From assembly GCA_027625095.1 (NCBI GenBank), contig JAQBXN010000001.1, positions 173,405-237,404 of the forward strand: a stretch of DNA of 64,000 bases, given 5' to 3'. Positions 1 through 8,346 of this stretch are shown here, piece by piece (position 1 is the first letter of the stretch; the number at the start of each line of letters is the position of its first letter). The notes below the pieces were generated by a model. The model ran no database searches and was not told the DNA's origin. It worked only from the letters and a program-made list of their open reading frames with translations. The stretch comes from Planctomycetota bacterium. Its GTDB lineage: Bacteria > Planctomycetota > PUPC01 > JACPCR01. The position numbers and the translations under genes were made by a program.

Positions 1-20
1 CTGACTTTGAGAAAATAAAG

Positions 21-767
21 ATGAAGATGAAGATTCGCTTTGTGGTGTGGGCGCTCCGCGACTGCACCTGTCTCTTTTTGGCTTTCTGCCTCCTGATTCT
101 TCCGTCCTGCCGTAATCGCCCCCACTCGGCGCTCTTGTGGGACAAGATGAAGATGCCGTATCACGAACGCGTCAAGCAGGCTCGGGCCGAACAGCAGCGG
201 GTACTGAGACGGAGGGGAGGGGAGGCACAATCCGTTCTTCATCGGACGAAGGAGGCACTGGAAGCAGCTATCCAGGCAATCTTCGATGGCCGCGAGGCAG
301 AGCTGCGGGGCGACAGACAAACCATGCTGGCCAAACTTGCCGCAAGGCAATGGCGGATCGAGGAATTGCTCCTTCTCTACCATCCGGAAATCTCACTCAG
401 GATGGCAGCGCTGGATCAACGATCCAAATCGCCCAACCTGATCATTGCCATCCTCCAAAGCCTGAAATTGAGTGGTGACGCCGGTATCGCAAGAGGCGCG
501 CTGGAGACCCGCAGAGGCCAGCAGGAAGATCTGCAACTCATCGTCAGCAAAGACTCACGCTCGATTTACCAGACTAATGTCTCGGGCGTCGTCGGTCTCG
601 ACGCCTATTTCAAAGACACGAAAACTAAAATGCTGTTCGAGATGGAACTGATGAAATTCCGCAACACGCTCCTGGCCAAGCACGGCGAGCTCTGGCCGTG
701 GTGGAGGAGTACGCCCGAATCAATCCCAACGAACGGCTGCGAAGATCCGAGTTGCTGCTCAGTATGA
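21..767 (+). CDS. putative lipoprotein, probably frameshifted near its 3' end
   Basis: Family not recognised. The N-terminus is basic, then hydrophobic, and ends in a lipobox-like LPSC at about residues 27-30, so export and lipidation are plausible. The rest is Arg/Lys/Glu/Leu-rich and probably mostly helical. The last 25 or so residues (Trp-, Pro- and Cys-rich, from about 690) look unlike the rest. The +2 frame from 689 continues a helical, charged sequence beginning ALAVVEEYARINPNERL and stops at 788-790. That suggests a one-base indel around 680-693, either real decay or a base-call error. The window edge hides the upstream context, so operon membership is unknown. Confidence 0.5.
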   Translation: MKMKIRFVVWALRDCTCLFLAFCLLILPSCRNRPHSALLWDKMKMPYHERVKQARAEQQRVLRRRGGEAQSVLHRTKEALEAAIQAIFDGREAELRGDRQTMLAKLAARQWRIEELLLLYHPEISLRMAALDQRSKSPNLIIAILQSLKLSGDAGIARGALETRRGQQEDLQLIVSKDSRSIYQTNVSGVVGLDAYFKDTKTKMLFEMELMKFRNTLLAKHGELWPWWRSTPESIPTNGCEDPSCCSV

Positions 768-867
768 TCCTGGACCGGAGTGCACAGTGACGGAAAATGC
801 AATCTTCGTAAACTGAGCTTCCAGCAAATGGAAGCCAGACCCGCCTGAACAAATCGCCGTAGTTCTT

Positions 868-1491
868 CTATTCTCGACCCCGCCTTTCTAACAGTTCGGA
901 TTCCAATCTCTCATGTGCGTTCGCTTCATAGGATGTACGCCCGCTGCGGCCGTCTTCAACGGCCCGGCTGATATATCCCACCACTTTCTCATTCCCCAGC
1001 GAGAGCACTGTAATGCCCCGCATCAACTGCGAGTGTTGGTTCGGAGCCTGATGACTGAGATGAGAACAGAAGAAAACTATCGCTAGTTCGGACTTGACGG
1101 CTTCAGACTTAAGCCCACCACCCACGTAAACGTAGCCCATATCCCCGGATTGACGGTTCGCTTCCGGACAACAACATTCGTCACTCTTGATGTACGCCAA
1201 TTCCTCTTCAGCCAGACCGACCCCACGCGCCATCTGTAGAAAAGCATTTCTCGCGGTCCCAGCCAACGGCAAGCTGTCATGCGACTCCATGTAATTCAGC
1301 GTCAGTTGGTACAGGCGGTACGCGTTATCCTCACAGGCCCGCGTGTCTTTCCGTGGTTGCGTGGCTCGCCTTTCGGCCTGTACGTAGATGAATGCGAGCA
1401 GTCCCACAGTGAACAATACACCTCCAACAGCCTCCTTGGCCCCGAGCTTGCGGTGCATCCAAGGTTTGTGTGGATTCAGTGGCTGTTCCAT
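868..1491 (-). CDS. single-pass membrane protein with Cys-rich cluster, unknown function
   Basis: About 207 residues. It has a short cytoplasmic head, one membrane segment (GGVLFTVGLLAFIYV, about residues 27-41) and an extracytoplasmic domain with a DECCC cluster. The tail (YVYVGGG, then IVFFCSHLSH, then ITVLSLGNEKVVGYI) resembles the end of prepilin-like/DUF1559-type proteins of the PVC group, which usually carry an H...G-NVLFxDGHV motif; that is a similarity by eye only. The frame is open upstream to 1686, but that extension would overlap the divergent sialidase gene. The Met at 1491 is preferred because a TATAAT (1504-1499, minus strand) lies 8 bases before it. The Met at 1518 is the alternative. 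Confidence 0.5.
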   Translation of the reverse strand: MEQPLNPHKPWMHRKLGAKEAVGGVLFTVGLLAFIYVQAERRATQPRKDTRACEDNAYRLYQLTLNYMESHDSLPLAGTARNAFLQMARGVGLAEEELAYIKSDECCCPEANRQSGDMGYVYVGGGLKSEAVKSELAIVFFCSHLSHQAPNQHSQLMRGITVLSLGNEKVVGYISRAVEDGRSGRTSYEANAHERLESELLERRGRE

Positions 1492-1591
1492 GCTGCCGAT
1501 TATACGCAGGCGCGGCATGGCGCTGCATTCCTTGACAGGTGAAGAGTCCTTCTTACTTTGGGCTCGGAACTTTTGTCCACAATCATTACCC

Positions 1592-3217
1592 ATGCGACTT
1601 ACAAGTCTAGCCCTCTTCATCACTGTTATCATGAACCTCTCCGCACCCGATCTACTTGCCAACGGAATCATCAAATCTGAATTCATTTACGAAGAAGCCC
1701 CTTTTCCACAATGCCACGCATCAACGATTGCAGAAACGAAGGAGGGCCTGGTCGTCGCGTGGTTCGGCGGAACACGAGAGAAGAATCCGGATGTCGGCAT
1801 CTGGTTGTCACGACACGATGGCGCAAGCTGGTCTGAGCCCGTCGAAGTGGCGGACGGTGTCCAATCGCCGGAGACAAGATTCCCCTGTTGGAATCCGGTT
1901 CTCTTTCAGCCGAGGTCCGGGCCGCTGCTGCTCTTTTATAAGGTCGGGCCAAGTGCGAGCGCGTGGTGGGGGATGCTGAAATTTTCCAACGACCACGGCA
2001 AAACCTGGTCAGAAGCGGCAAGACTGCCCGACGGAATCTGGGGGCCAATCAAGAACAAGCCCATCGAGCTTGAGGACGGCACGATCCTCTGCGGCACCAG
2101 CGGCGAGGCCACAGGATGGAGAGTCTATCTGCAATCGACAAAGGACTACGGCAAGACCTGGGCGCAACACGGCCCATTCAATGATGGCAAGATCATCGGC
2201 GCCATCCAGCCCTCGATACTCACTTACGAGGGTGGGAGGATGCAGTTGCTCTGCAGAAGCAAGCAGAAATACATCACGGAAGTCTGGTCGGAAGACGGCG
2301 GGAAAACGTGGGGTGAAATGAAAACGTCTTCGTTGCCGAATCCGAATTCCGGCACCGATGCAGTCACTCTTCAGGATGGCCGGCAGCTACTGGCCTACAA
2401 CCACACCATGCGCGGACGTACGCCCCTCAACGTTGCCCTGTCGAAAGACGGCAAGTCGTGGAGCATGGTCCTCATCCTGGAGAACCAACCCGGCGAGTAT
2501 TCCTATCCCGCAGTAATGCAGGCCTCCGACGGACTCGTTCATATAACTTACACGTGGAAGCGGCAGAAGGTGAAACATGTGGTCGTAGACCCCGCGAAGC
2601 TGAAACACCTGAGTGAATTGCCGAATGTCCTGCTCATCGGCGATTCCATATCCATCGGCTATACCGGCCATGTCGTCCACAAATTGAAGGATCTGGCCAA
2701 CGCGAAGCGCATTCCTGGCAACGGGCAGGACACCGCAACCGGACTGAAAATGATCGACAAATGGCTTGGCGAGACAGACTGGGATGTCATCCACTTCAAC
2801 TGGGGTCTTTGGGATCTTTGTTATCGTAGCCCTGAATCAAATAATCAGGGTCGGCGCGACACCGTGAACGGGACGATCACACACACGCCCGAGCAGTATG
2901 AATCAAATCTGCGAAAGCTGGTTGAGCGACTTAAGCAATCTAACGCCACTTTAATATGGGCGTCCACCACTCCTGTCCCCGAAGGAGACCTCGGGCGAAA
3001 ACTTGGAGACGATCTGAGATACAACGCAGTCGCCGCCGGGATAATGAAAGAGCACACCATCCGCATCAACGACCTGCACGCCCACATTCTGCCGAAAATG
3101 TCAGAGTTTCAGACGCAACCCGGCAATGTGCATTTCAAACCTGAAGGAAGCCTATTCCTCGGAGAGAAAGTAGTGGAAGAAATCCTGGTCGCTGTAGAGA
3201 AAAGAGCAGCGAAGTAA
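1592..3217 (+). CDS. secreted sialidase-like (BNR) protein fused to SGNH hydrolase
   Basis: About 541 residues. A hydrophobic leader (about residues 1-23) indicates export. Residues about 40-335 form a six-bladed BNR/sialidase-like module of the 'predicted neuraminidase' type, with repeated Asp-box-like SxDxGKxW motifs (SNDHGKTW, TKDYGKTW, SEDGGKTW, SKDGKSW). A second module starts at about residue 345 with NVLLIGDSISIGY, the nucleophile block of SGNH esterases. It continues with FNWGLWD and ends with a GNVHFKPEG block carrying the catalytic-type His. A deacetylase/esterase acting with a glycosidase on decorated glycans is the natural inference. ATG 1592 is chosen because it starts the signal peptide; the frame is open to 1388 but would overlap the divergent gene. 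Confidence 0.8.
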   Translation: MRLTSLALFITVIMNLSAPDLLANGIIKSEFIYEEAPFPQCHASTIAETKEGLVVAWFGGTREKNPDVGIWLSRHDGASWSEPVEVADGVQSPETRFPCWNPVLFQPRSGPLLLFYKVGPSASAWWGMLKFSNDHGKTWSEAARLPDGIWGPIKNKPIELEDGTILCGTSGEATGWRVYLQSTKDYGKTWAQHGPFNDGKIIGAIQPSILTYEGGRMQLLCRSKQKYITEVWSEDGGKTWGEMKTSSLPNPNSGTDAVTLQDGRQLLAYNHTMRGRTPLNVALSKDGKSWSMVLILENQPGEYSYPAVMQASDGLVHITYTWKRQKVKHVVVDPAKLKHLSELPNVLLIGDSISIGYTGHVVHKLKDLANAKRIPGNGQDTATGLKMIDKWLGETDWDVIHFNWGLWDLCYRSPESNNQGRRDTVNGTITHTPEQYESNLRKLVERLKQSNATLIWASTTPVPEGDLGRKLGDDLRYNAVAAGIMKEHTIRINDLHAHILPKMSEFQTQPGNVHFKPEGSLFLGEKVVEEILVAVEKRAAK

Positions 3218-3313
3218 CGAGCAAAATGGGGCGAATTCTCTGGAATGCGGCAACTTGTCGCGGCTTTCTTTTTAACACCCCTCTGGTAAAGAAAACGATC
3301 TCGAGGATGAACC

Positions 3314-3421
3314 ATGCCAGAAAAGAGGAAAGTGAAGGTTAAGGGCAAGAAGATTCAGTTTGAACTGCTACGCGCAATCAGATTATTTGGCTGGCAGGCT
3401 GTCGCCATCGGTCAGGCCTGA
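3314..3421 (+). CDS. possible 35-residue basic peptide
   Basis: A short frame begins at ATG 3314, preceded by CGAGGATG at 3302-3309, a weak Shine-Dalgarno-like sequence. The product has a Lys/Arg-rich head (PEKRKVKVKGKK) and a hydrophobic, helical tail (FELLRAIRLFGWQAVAIGQA). It sits between the sialidase stop and the convergent FHA gene, whose stop is 7 bases away. It matches no family I know, and a chance ORF of this size is quite possible. The clean basic/amphipathic split and the position of the start are the only support. Confidence 0.25.
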   Translation: MPEKRKVKVKGKKIQFELLRAIRLFGWQAVAIGQA

Positions 3422-3428
3422 ACACAAC

Positions 3429-5819
3429 TCATTCCACTTTGAGCAGGCTTGCCTCTTCCGCGTACTTGGTTTCTGAATAGTGCTCGATCAGGTATTCGAA
3501 GCACTTATTAGCCAGGAGGTCCTTTCCGGCCTCCTTTAAGGTCTTGCCGCGTTCCAGAATCTCTCTGGCATCCTTCTCCTGCACGATCTTCTCGCCCTCC
3601 TCCATGAGTTTCTTCAGACGGTCCCGGGTCTCGGCGTGCTTCTCCTGTTCGGCCTCTGGAATCCAGGCCATGAAGTCTGCAAAAATCCGATTCGCATATT
3701 TTATTTCTGAGAGCAGCTTTACCCCCTCCGCCTGCTTGATGGCTTCATTCGTTTCCTTTTCGATCTGCTCGCGCATCTTGTTGAGACGCTTGATCTCACG
3801 GTCGGCGAGGCTCTGCGTCTCCGGATCGAAAGGGCGACCCTGTTTCAATTCTTGATAGAGCCTCAGAACATCCGGATACCGTCCTGCAGATTCTGATTCG
3901 CGAAGGGTGACCAGGAGCTGTTCATATTCTTCGCCACTGATAGCCGCTTTCAGGAGGATGCTGAATTTAAACTCTGTCTCTCGTGGTGTCGGCACCCGGC
4001 GCATGGCGAACAGCCAGTTTTTACCGAGGCCGCCTGCCCTGAGCTGGACCGGTTTCTCGAACGAAAAGACAATCCGCTCGTCCCGCTCTCCCCACACAAG
4101 CGTCTTAATGTTCTGTGCCGGTATCGGGAGATTTACTTCCTTGTACCCGCCTTCTTCATCCACAAACATGGGCCCAATTTTCTTGTTGATATCCGAGGGC
4201 ACGGTAAGGCGCAGTTCGAGCCACTCCGACTTTTCCAGGGCCTGCCCGGTGACGGTCGCCGCATAATGCAGCGCGGAACCTTCGCGATTGGCGCGCAGCG
4301 CAATATTCAGTTTCTGTCCGCTGGCAAAATCAGAACAGTAACCATCAAGGGAATAGCTATCACCCACAAGCAGCGCCGGCTCTTCCATTTCCAGAATATG
4401 CTGGCCGGTGGAGCTTTTCCCCGACCCGGCAGATAGTTGCCCCTCCCAGAAGAGAGGATAGCCATCAGCCATGAGCGTCATCCGGCCAGTTGAATCAAAG
4501 ACAAGGCTCCGGTTATCGAAATCGATTTTGTCCAACTTGCCTTCACTCGGATCGAGAGAGATATCGTCAAACCAGGTCATGGAACGGGCGCCGTAAGCCA
4601 CGCAGCCCAACCGCATGGTGTCCGCCCAGGGTGGCGGCGTCACCGAAAGCTGTACTTTGTGCCAGGGTTTCTGTTTGCCACCAGATCGATACTCGAATGA
4701 ATTCAGGTGCGGAACATCCTGCTTTCGCCATTGAAAGCGGAATCCGGCAAATCCGCCGGGAAACTGTCGCCGAATGTGCGCAGTTAGCTGCATCGACTTC
4801 GGCATTGTCGTGAAGTCTCGTTCGTTGTAGACCGTAGTCTCGAGGTCGATGGGGGCATCGCTCTTCTGCTTTAAAAGGAGAGACTTACCCTTCCCCTCCT
4901 CCCGCTCGTCGATGCTTACTTCAAGGTGCTCGGAGGGCTGATAGGTCCAGCCGACCGGCTTTCCATCAACGATTTCCTCGAAACTGCCATTGGGTAAACG
5001 AATTACCAGAGGTTCTTCTTTTCCGCCGGAGCTGAAGATGAGCACGATTGCGATCACCAAAATCAGCGCGACCGCAACGCCACCGCCTATGCGAGCCTTG
5101 AACGGAAAGCGGCCAAAGAAAGACTGCTCTGTTTCCTGATTCGGGCTCGATTCCTCTGCGGACAGCCGTTGCAGCGCTTCGTTTTCCGCGTCATTACGCG
5201 AGGCAAAAATATCCCCTGGATCATTCGCCCAGTGAAATGAAAACTCGACATCCCCGACTTCAAGAGTTGCCCCTTCCGGTACGAGGCTCTCGTCAATCAG
5301 GTCATCATCCAGCAGGGTGCCGTTCGTACTTCCGAGATCACGATAGCGGAGTTCGTCGTCTTCAAAAAAGAATTCGCCGTGCCGATTGGAAACCGCACTC
5401 GACTGAAGCCGCAGACGATTGCATTCGTGTTTGCCCACCGAGAGGACTTCGTCATCAAGTTCAAAAAGGCACTCAGGCTTGCCAGGTTCCTGAACAAGCA
5501 GGAAAGGGCGTTGGCCTTTCGGCCTGCTCGTTTCCTCGTCTTCAAACAGGATGACCGCTGCACCAATTTTTATGCGATCCCCGGCAAACAGATTTTGCGC
5601 CAGGCACAGATGGTCATTCACCGATGTGCCGTTTCGGCTGTTCAAATCAACTATGCGGTATCCGCCATCGCTCAGACAATCGATCTGGCTATGCTGGCGC
5701 GAGCAGTTGGTGTCCGGGATGTAAACTTCGTTGCCGCTATCCCGGCCCAGAACGGCCGCCACACCGGTGAGTTCATATTTAGCCTTCTTGCCTTTCAGTT
5801 GAATGATAAGCCGCGCCAT
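3429..5819 (-). CDS. double-FHA transmembrane protein with jelly-roll-like region
   Basis: 796 residues. Two forkhead-associated domains lie at about 20-95 (GRDSGN, SRQH, SRNG) and 105-195 (SNRH, STNG), with the Ser/Arg and Asn residues that bind phosphothreonine. A membrane helix follows at about 247-263. Outside the membrane, residues about 272-430 (NGSFEE...GWTY...WFDDISLDP) look like a carbohydrate-binding-type jelly roll. The C-terminal 150 residues are charged and probably coiled coil, with TPR-like ends. It would read Thr phosphorylation in the cytoplasm and bind something in the periplasm. No Ser/Thr kinase or phosphatase is encoded nearby. A second protein of the same plan is at 8347-9672. 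ATG 5819 directly starts the first FHA strand. Confidence 0.8.
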   Translation of the reverse strand: MARLIIQLKGKKAKYELTGVAAVLGRDSGNEVYIPDTNCSRQHSQIDCLSDGGYRIVDLNSRNGTSVNDHLCLAQNLFAGDRIKIGAAVILFEDEETSRPKGQRPFLLVQEPGKPECLFELDDEVLSVGKHECNRLRLQSSAVSNRHGEFFFEDDELRYRDLGSTNGTLLDDDLIDESLVPEGATLEVGDVEFSFHWANDPGDIFASRNDAENEALQRLSAEESSPNQETEQSFFGRFPFKARIGGGVAVALILVIAIVLIFSSGGKEEPLVIRLPNGSFEEIVDGKPVGWTYQPSEHLEVSIDEREEGKGKSLLLKQKSDAPIDLETTVYNERDFTTMPKSMQLTAHIRRQFPGGFAGFRFQWRKQDVPHLNSFEYRSGGKQKPWHKVQLSVTPPPWADTMRLGCVAYGARSMTWFDDISLDPSEGKLDKIDFDNRSLVFDSTGRMTLMADGYPLFWEGQLSAGSGKSSTGQHILEMEEPALLVGDSYSLDGYCSDFASGQKLNIALRANREGSALHYAATVTGQALEKSEWLELRLTVPSDINKKIGPMFVDEEGGYKEVNLPIPAQNIKTLVWGERDERIVFSFEKPVQLRAGGLGKNWLFAMRRVPTPRETEFKFSILLKAAISGEEYEQLLVTLRESESAGRYPDVLRLYQELKQGRPFDPETQSLADREIKRLNKMREQIEKETNEAIKQAEGVKLLSEIKYANRIFADFMAWIPEAEQEKHAETRDRLKKLMEEGEKIVQEKDAREILERGKTLKEAGKDLLANKCFEYLIEHYSETKYAEEASLLKVE

Positions 5820-5955
5820 AACGATCTGGGAAAGGTGAAAAAAGCCGGGAACATCAGGCGGAGACTGGCTCGCCCGAGCCTGGCGGCACGATTTTGCAGT
5901 ATATCAATATCCCAACTCTCTTGCGTTCAGGAATGTGCCCGGCATCCTGTGCAAC

Positions 5956-7095
5956 ATGGAATCTACAGCCATTACAGGACTAGGGGTCCTGAGCTCAATT
6001 GCTCAGGGCTATGATGAATTTGAAGAAGCGATTATCAAGGGAACACGCGCTGGCGGTGCTCTAACGCTCTTCGAGGAGCCGAACGCGCCCGCAGTGGCAG
6101 AAATTGATTTCGTTCTCGAAGACTATATCGGAACGGTCAAGAGTTACATTGACCGCACCTCCGCCCTCGGCATCGCTGCATGTGGATTGGCTCTGGAAGT
6201 GGCAGGATGGGAACTGAGCGAAGATGAAAAGAAACGGGCCGGGATGGCTCTCGGGACCGCCTGGGGCTGCGCCGATTCCATCGCACTGTTTACTGAGAAG
6301 TTCATAAACGCCGGCCCTAAACGAGTCCCCTCCCTGGTCTTCACCCACTCGTATATCAACGCACCCAACAGCATCATCGCTATCGAGTATGGGCTGCGCG
6401 GATTCAACGTTTGCTTTGCCGGAGGACACGCCAGCGGCATGCAGGCCATTGCATACGGCGCCGATCAGATTCGCCTTGGCCGTGCCGGCCATCTGCTCGC
6501 AGGCGGAGCGGATGCGCTGACTCGTTTCGCACTCCGCGGTTATCAGTCAGAGGGCCGGCTGGCATCGAAGAGTGAACCGTTTGGCAACAACTCGAACGGG
6601 TTTCTGTTGAGCGAAGGAGCGGGCGTACTGTCACTCGAACCCGCCTCAACGGCCGGCGAACGCGCTTACGGTATCCTCGCGGGCTCCGGCCTATCCCGGG
6701 CAGATCAGGCCGGAATTCAGATCGCAATGAATCAGGCCATGCAAGAGGCCGGGATTGAGCCGAAGGACGTTTCGCTGGTTGTTGTTGCCGGTTCAGGAGA
6801 TCCAGCTACCGATGTTCCCGAAGCTCGCGCGTTGGAGGCTACCTTCAGTGCGACAGATGCAACTCCGGCGCTTTTCTCATTAAAAGTCCTGACCGGCGAG
6901 TCCATGGCCGCGTCCGGCCCTCTCGCGATCGCCGCGGCTATCGCACTGCTGGATCATGGCGAAGTGCCGATCAGTTCAGGGCCAGACAGCATATTGAACC
7001 TCAACGGCCCATCTGAAATTTCAGGCGAGGTCGCTCTGGTGAATTCAGTGAGTATTGGAGGCGATGCCTGTTCAGTGGTGGTGAAGCTGCCATAA
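5956..7095 (+). CDS. beta-ketoacyl-synthase-fold protein lacking the catalytic triad
   Basis: About 379 residues covering a complete KAS fold. It has the N-terminal ITGLGVLSS strand, HSYINAPNSIIAIEYGL before the active-site region, AGGADA, and GFLLSEGAGVLSLE. Aligned by eye with FabF, the nucleophilic Cys (CTSG) is His158 (HASG). The first catalytic His (AHGT) is Ala278 (AGSG). The second (KSMTGH) is Glu315 (KVLTGE); Lys310 is kept. The protein cannot be an ordinary condensing enzyme. It resembles chain-length-factor (KS-beta) subunits, which also lose the Cys, but no KS-alpha, acyl carrier protein or other polyketide gene is near. ATG 5956 starts just before the first strand; GTG 5935 is an alternative. 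Its stop lies 2 bases from the convergent dinB stop. Confidence 0.75.
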   Translation: MESTAITGLGVLSSIAQGYDEFEEAIIKGTRAGGALTLFEEPNAPAVAEIDFVLEDYIGTVKSYIDRTSALGIAACGLALEVAGWELSEDEKKRAGMALGTAWGCADSIALFTEKFINAGPKRVPSLVFTHSYINAPNSIIAIEYGLRGFNVCFAGGHASGMQAIAYGADQIRLGRAGHLLAGGADALTRFALRGYQSEGRLASKSEPFGNNSNGFLLSEGAGVLSLEPASTAGERAYGILAGSGLSRADQAGIQIAMNQAMQEAGIEPKDVSLVVVAGSGDPATDVPEARALEATFSATDATPALFSLKVLTGESMAASGPLAIAAAIALLDHGEVPISSGPDSILNLNGPSEISGEVALVNSVSIGGDACSVVVKLP

Positions 7096-7097
7096 CC

Positions 7098-8264
7098 TTA
7101 CAGCAACCGTCCCCGCTTGATTTTGTCGTGGCCCATCTGTTTCCGAATCTGATCGACTGCACGATCTAACTCCCTTCTCCTGGTGTCTTCTTTTGAATCA
7201 AAAAGTGAGAGCTGGCGTTCGCCCCGAGGGGAGAGTTGAGAGATGCTGACACCGAGCAACCGAACGGATCGTCCTGCGATTTGATTGTGATTGTGCAAAA
7301 GCTCTTCGGCGGTGGCCGCGATGACGTCCGTTCGATCCGTGGCGGTGTCAAGCGTTGAGCTCCGCGTGGTGAGTGTGAAGTCAGCAAACTTCACCTTCAA
7401 CGTCACGGTCTTCGCAGTGAGCCCGCAGGATCGGAGTCTGGCCGATACGTCTTCGGAATGCGCCAGCGATACAGGCTCGAGCTGTTCCATGGAAGTAATG
7501 TCATTTGCGAAAGTGCATTCGCTGCCAATGGACTTGGCCTCATGATCCGGCACGACATGCCGGCTGTCTTCGCCATTCGCCAGTTGGGCCAGGTGTTCTG
7601 CCACGATGCCGATGCGGCGTTTGAGAATCTCCACCGGCACCCGCCGCAGTTGTTCGACCGTTCGGATACCGAATTCTTCGAGCACCTTTGCAGTTTTTTT
7701 GCCCACACCCCAGAGGCGATTCACTTCGAGTTTTCCCAGAAACTCCAGCTTCTCGGCTTCCGTGATCTCCAGCAGGCCGTCGGGTTTTGAAAGGTCGGAA
7801 GCCAGTTTGGCCAGAAACTTATTGGGCGCGATACCGGTGGAAACAATGAGGTCGGTCTGCTCCTTCACCTGCTGCTTTATCTTTTGCGCTATTTCCCGGG
7901 GCGAACCGAACAGCCTCAGAGAGCCGGTCACATCCATAAAAGCTTCATCCAGCGAGAGCGGCTCTACCAGTGGTGTGAACTGCTCGAAGACGCGACGTAT
8001 CTGCTGCGAGACTTCCTGATACTTCTCCATCCTCACAGGCAGGAAAATACCATGCGGGCATCGCCTCTTTGCATGCGCGGTTGGCATCGCACTGTGGACA
8101 CCAAACTCCCTCGCCTCATAAGATGCAGCCGAAACCACGCCACGTGATTCAGGTGAGCCGCCGACAATAACCGGCTTGCCACGCAGTTCAGGATTGTCGC
8201 GTTGCTCCACGGACGCGTAAAATGCATCCATGTCCGCGTGAATAATAGTTCGTCGAGTGGTCAT
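7098..8264 (-). CDS. dinB: DNA polymerase IV (Y-family)
   Basis: About 388 residues. It is an error-prone translesion DNA polymerase acting on stalled forks. Diagnostic motifs are IIHADMDAFYASVEQR at the N-terminus (first metal-binding Asp), then VVSAASYEAREFGV, and PLSLDEAFMDVTG carrying the catalytic Asp-Glu. Next come the helix-hairpin-helix WGVGKKTAKVLEEFGI and the little-finger domain ending LGVSISQLS. Length is slightly above the usual 350 residues, with an Arg/Lys-rich tail (RRRELDRAVDQIRKQMG) and no visible beta-clamp motif beyond QLSLF. That QLSLF near the C-terminus is itself a good clamp-binding pentapeptide. Start: ATG 8264 fits the family; GTG 8273 is possible. It is monocistronic, and I could not identify a LexA box. 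Confidence 0.95.
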   Translation of the reverse strand: MTTRRTIIHADMDAFYASVEQRDNPELRGKPVIVGGSPESRGVVSAASYEAREFGVHSAMPTAHAKRRCPHGIFLPVRMEKYQEVSQQIRRVFEQFTPLVEPLSLDEAFMDVTGSLRLFGSPREIAQKIKQQVKEQTDLIVSTGIAPNKFLAKLASDLSKPDGLLEITEAEKLEFLGKLEVNRLWGVGKKTAKVLEEFGIRTVEQLRRVPVEILKRRIGIVAEHLAQLANGEDSRHVVPDHEAKSIGSECTFANDITSMEQLEPVSLAHSEDVSARLRSCGLTAKTVTLKVKFADFTLTTRSSTLDTATDRTDVIAATAEELLHNHNQIAGRSVRLLGVSISQLSPRGERQLSLFDSKEDTRRRELDRAVDQIRKQMGHDKIKRGRLL

Positions 8265-8346
8265 CTTTGACACGATTTTTCGCCGATGGTAGCATCATTT
8301 TGCTTCCAGAAAACCCCTCCGCAGATTCCGTAAATCGAAGTCCCCA

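Noticed and set aside
1388..1591. upstream extension of the sialidase-SGNH frame
   Set aside because: It overlaps the divergent membrane-protein gene and lacks signal-peptide character; the leader clearly starts at 1592.
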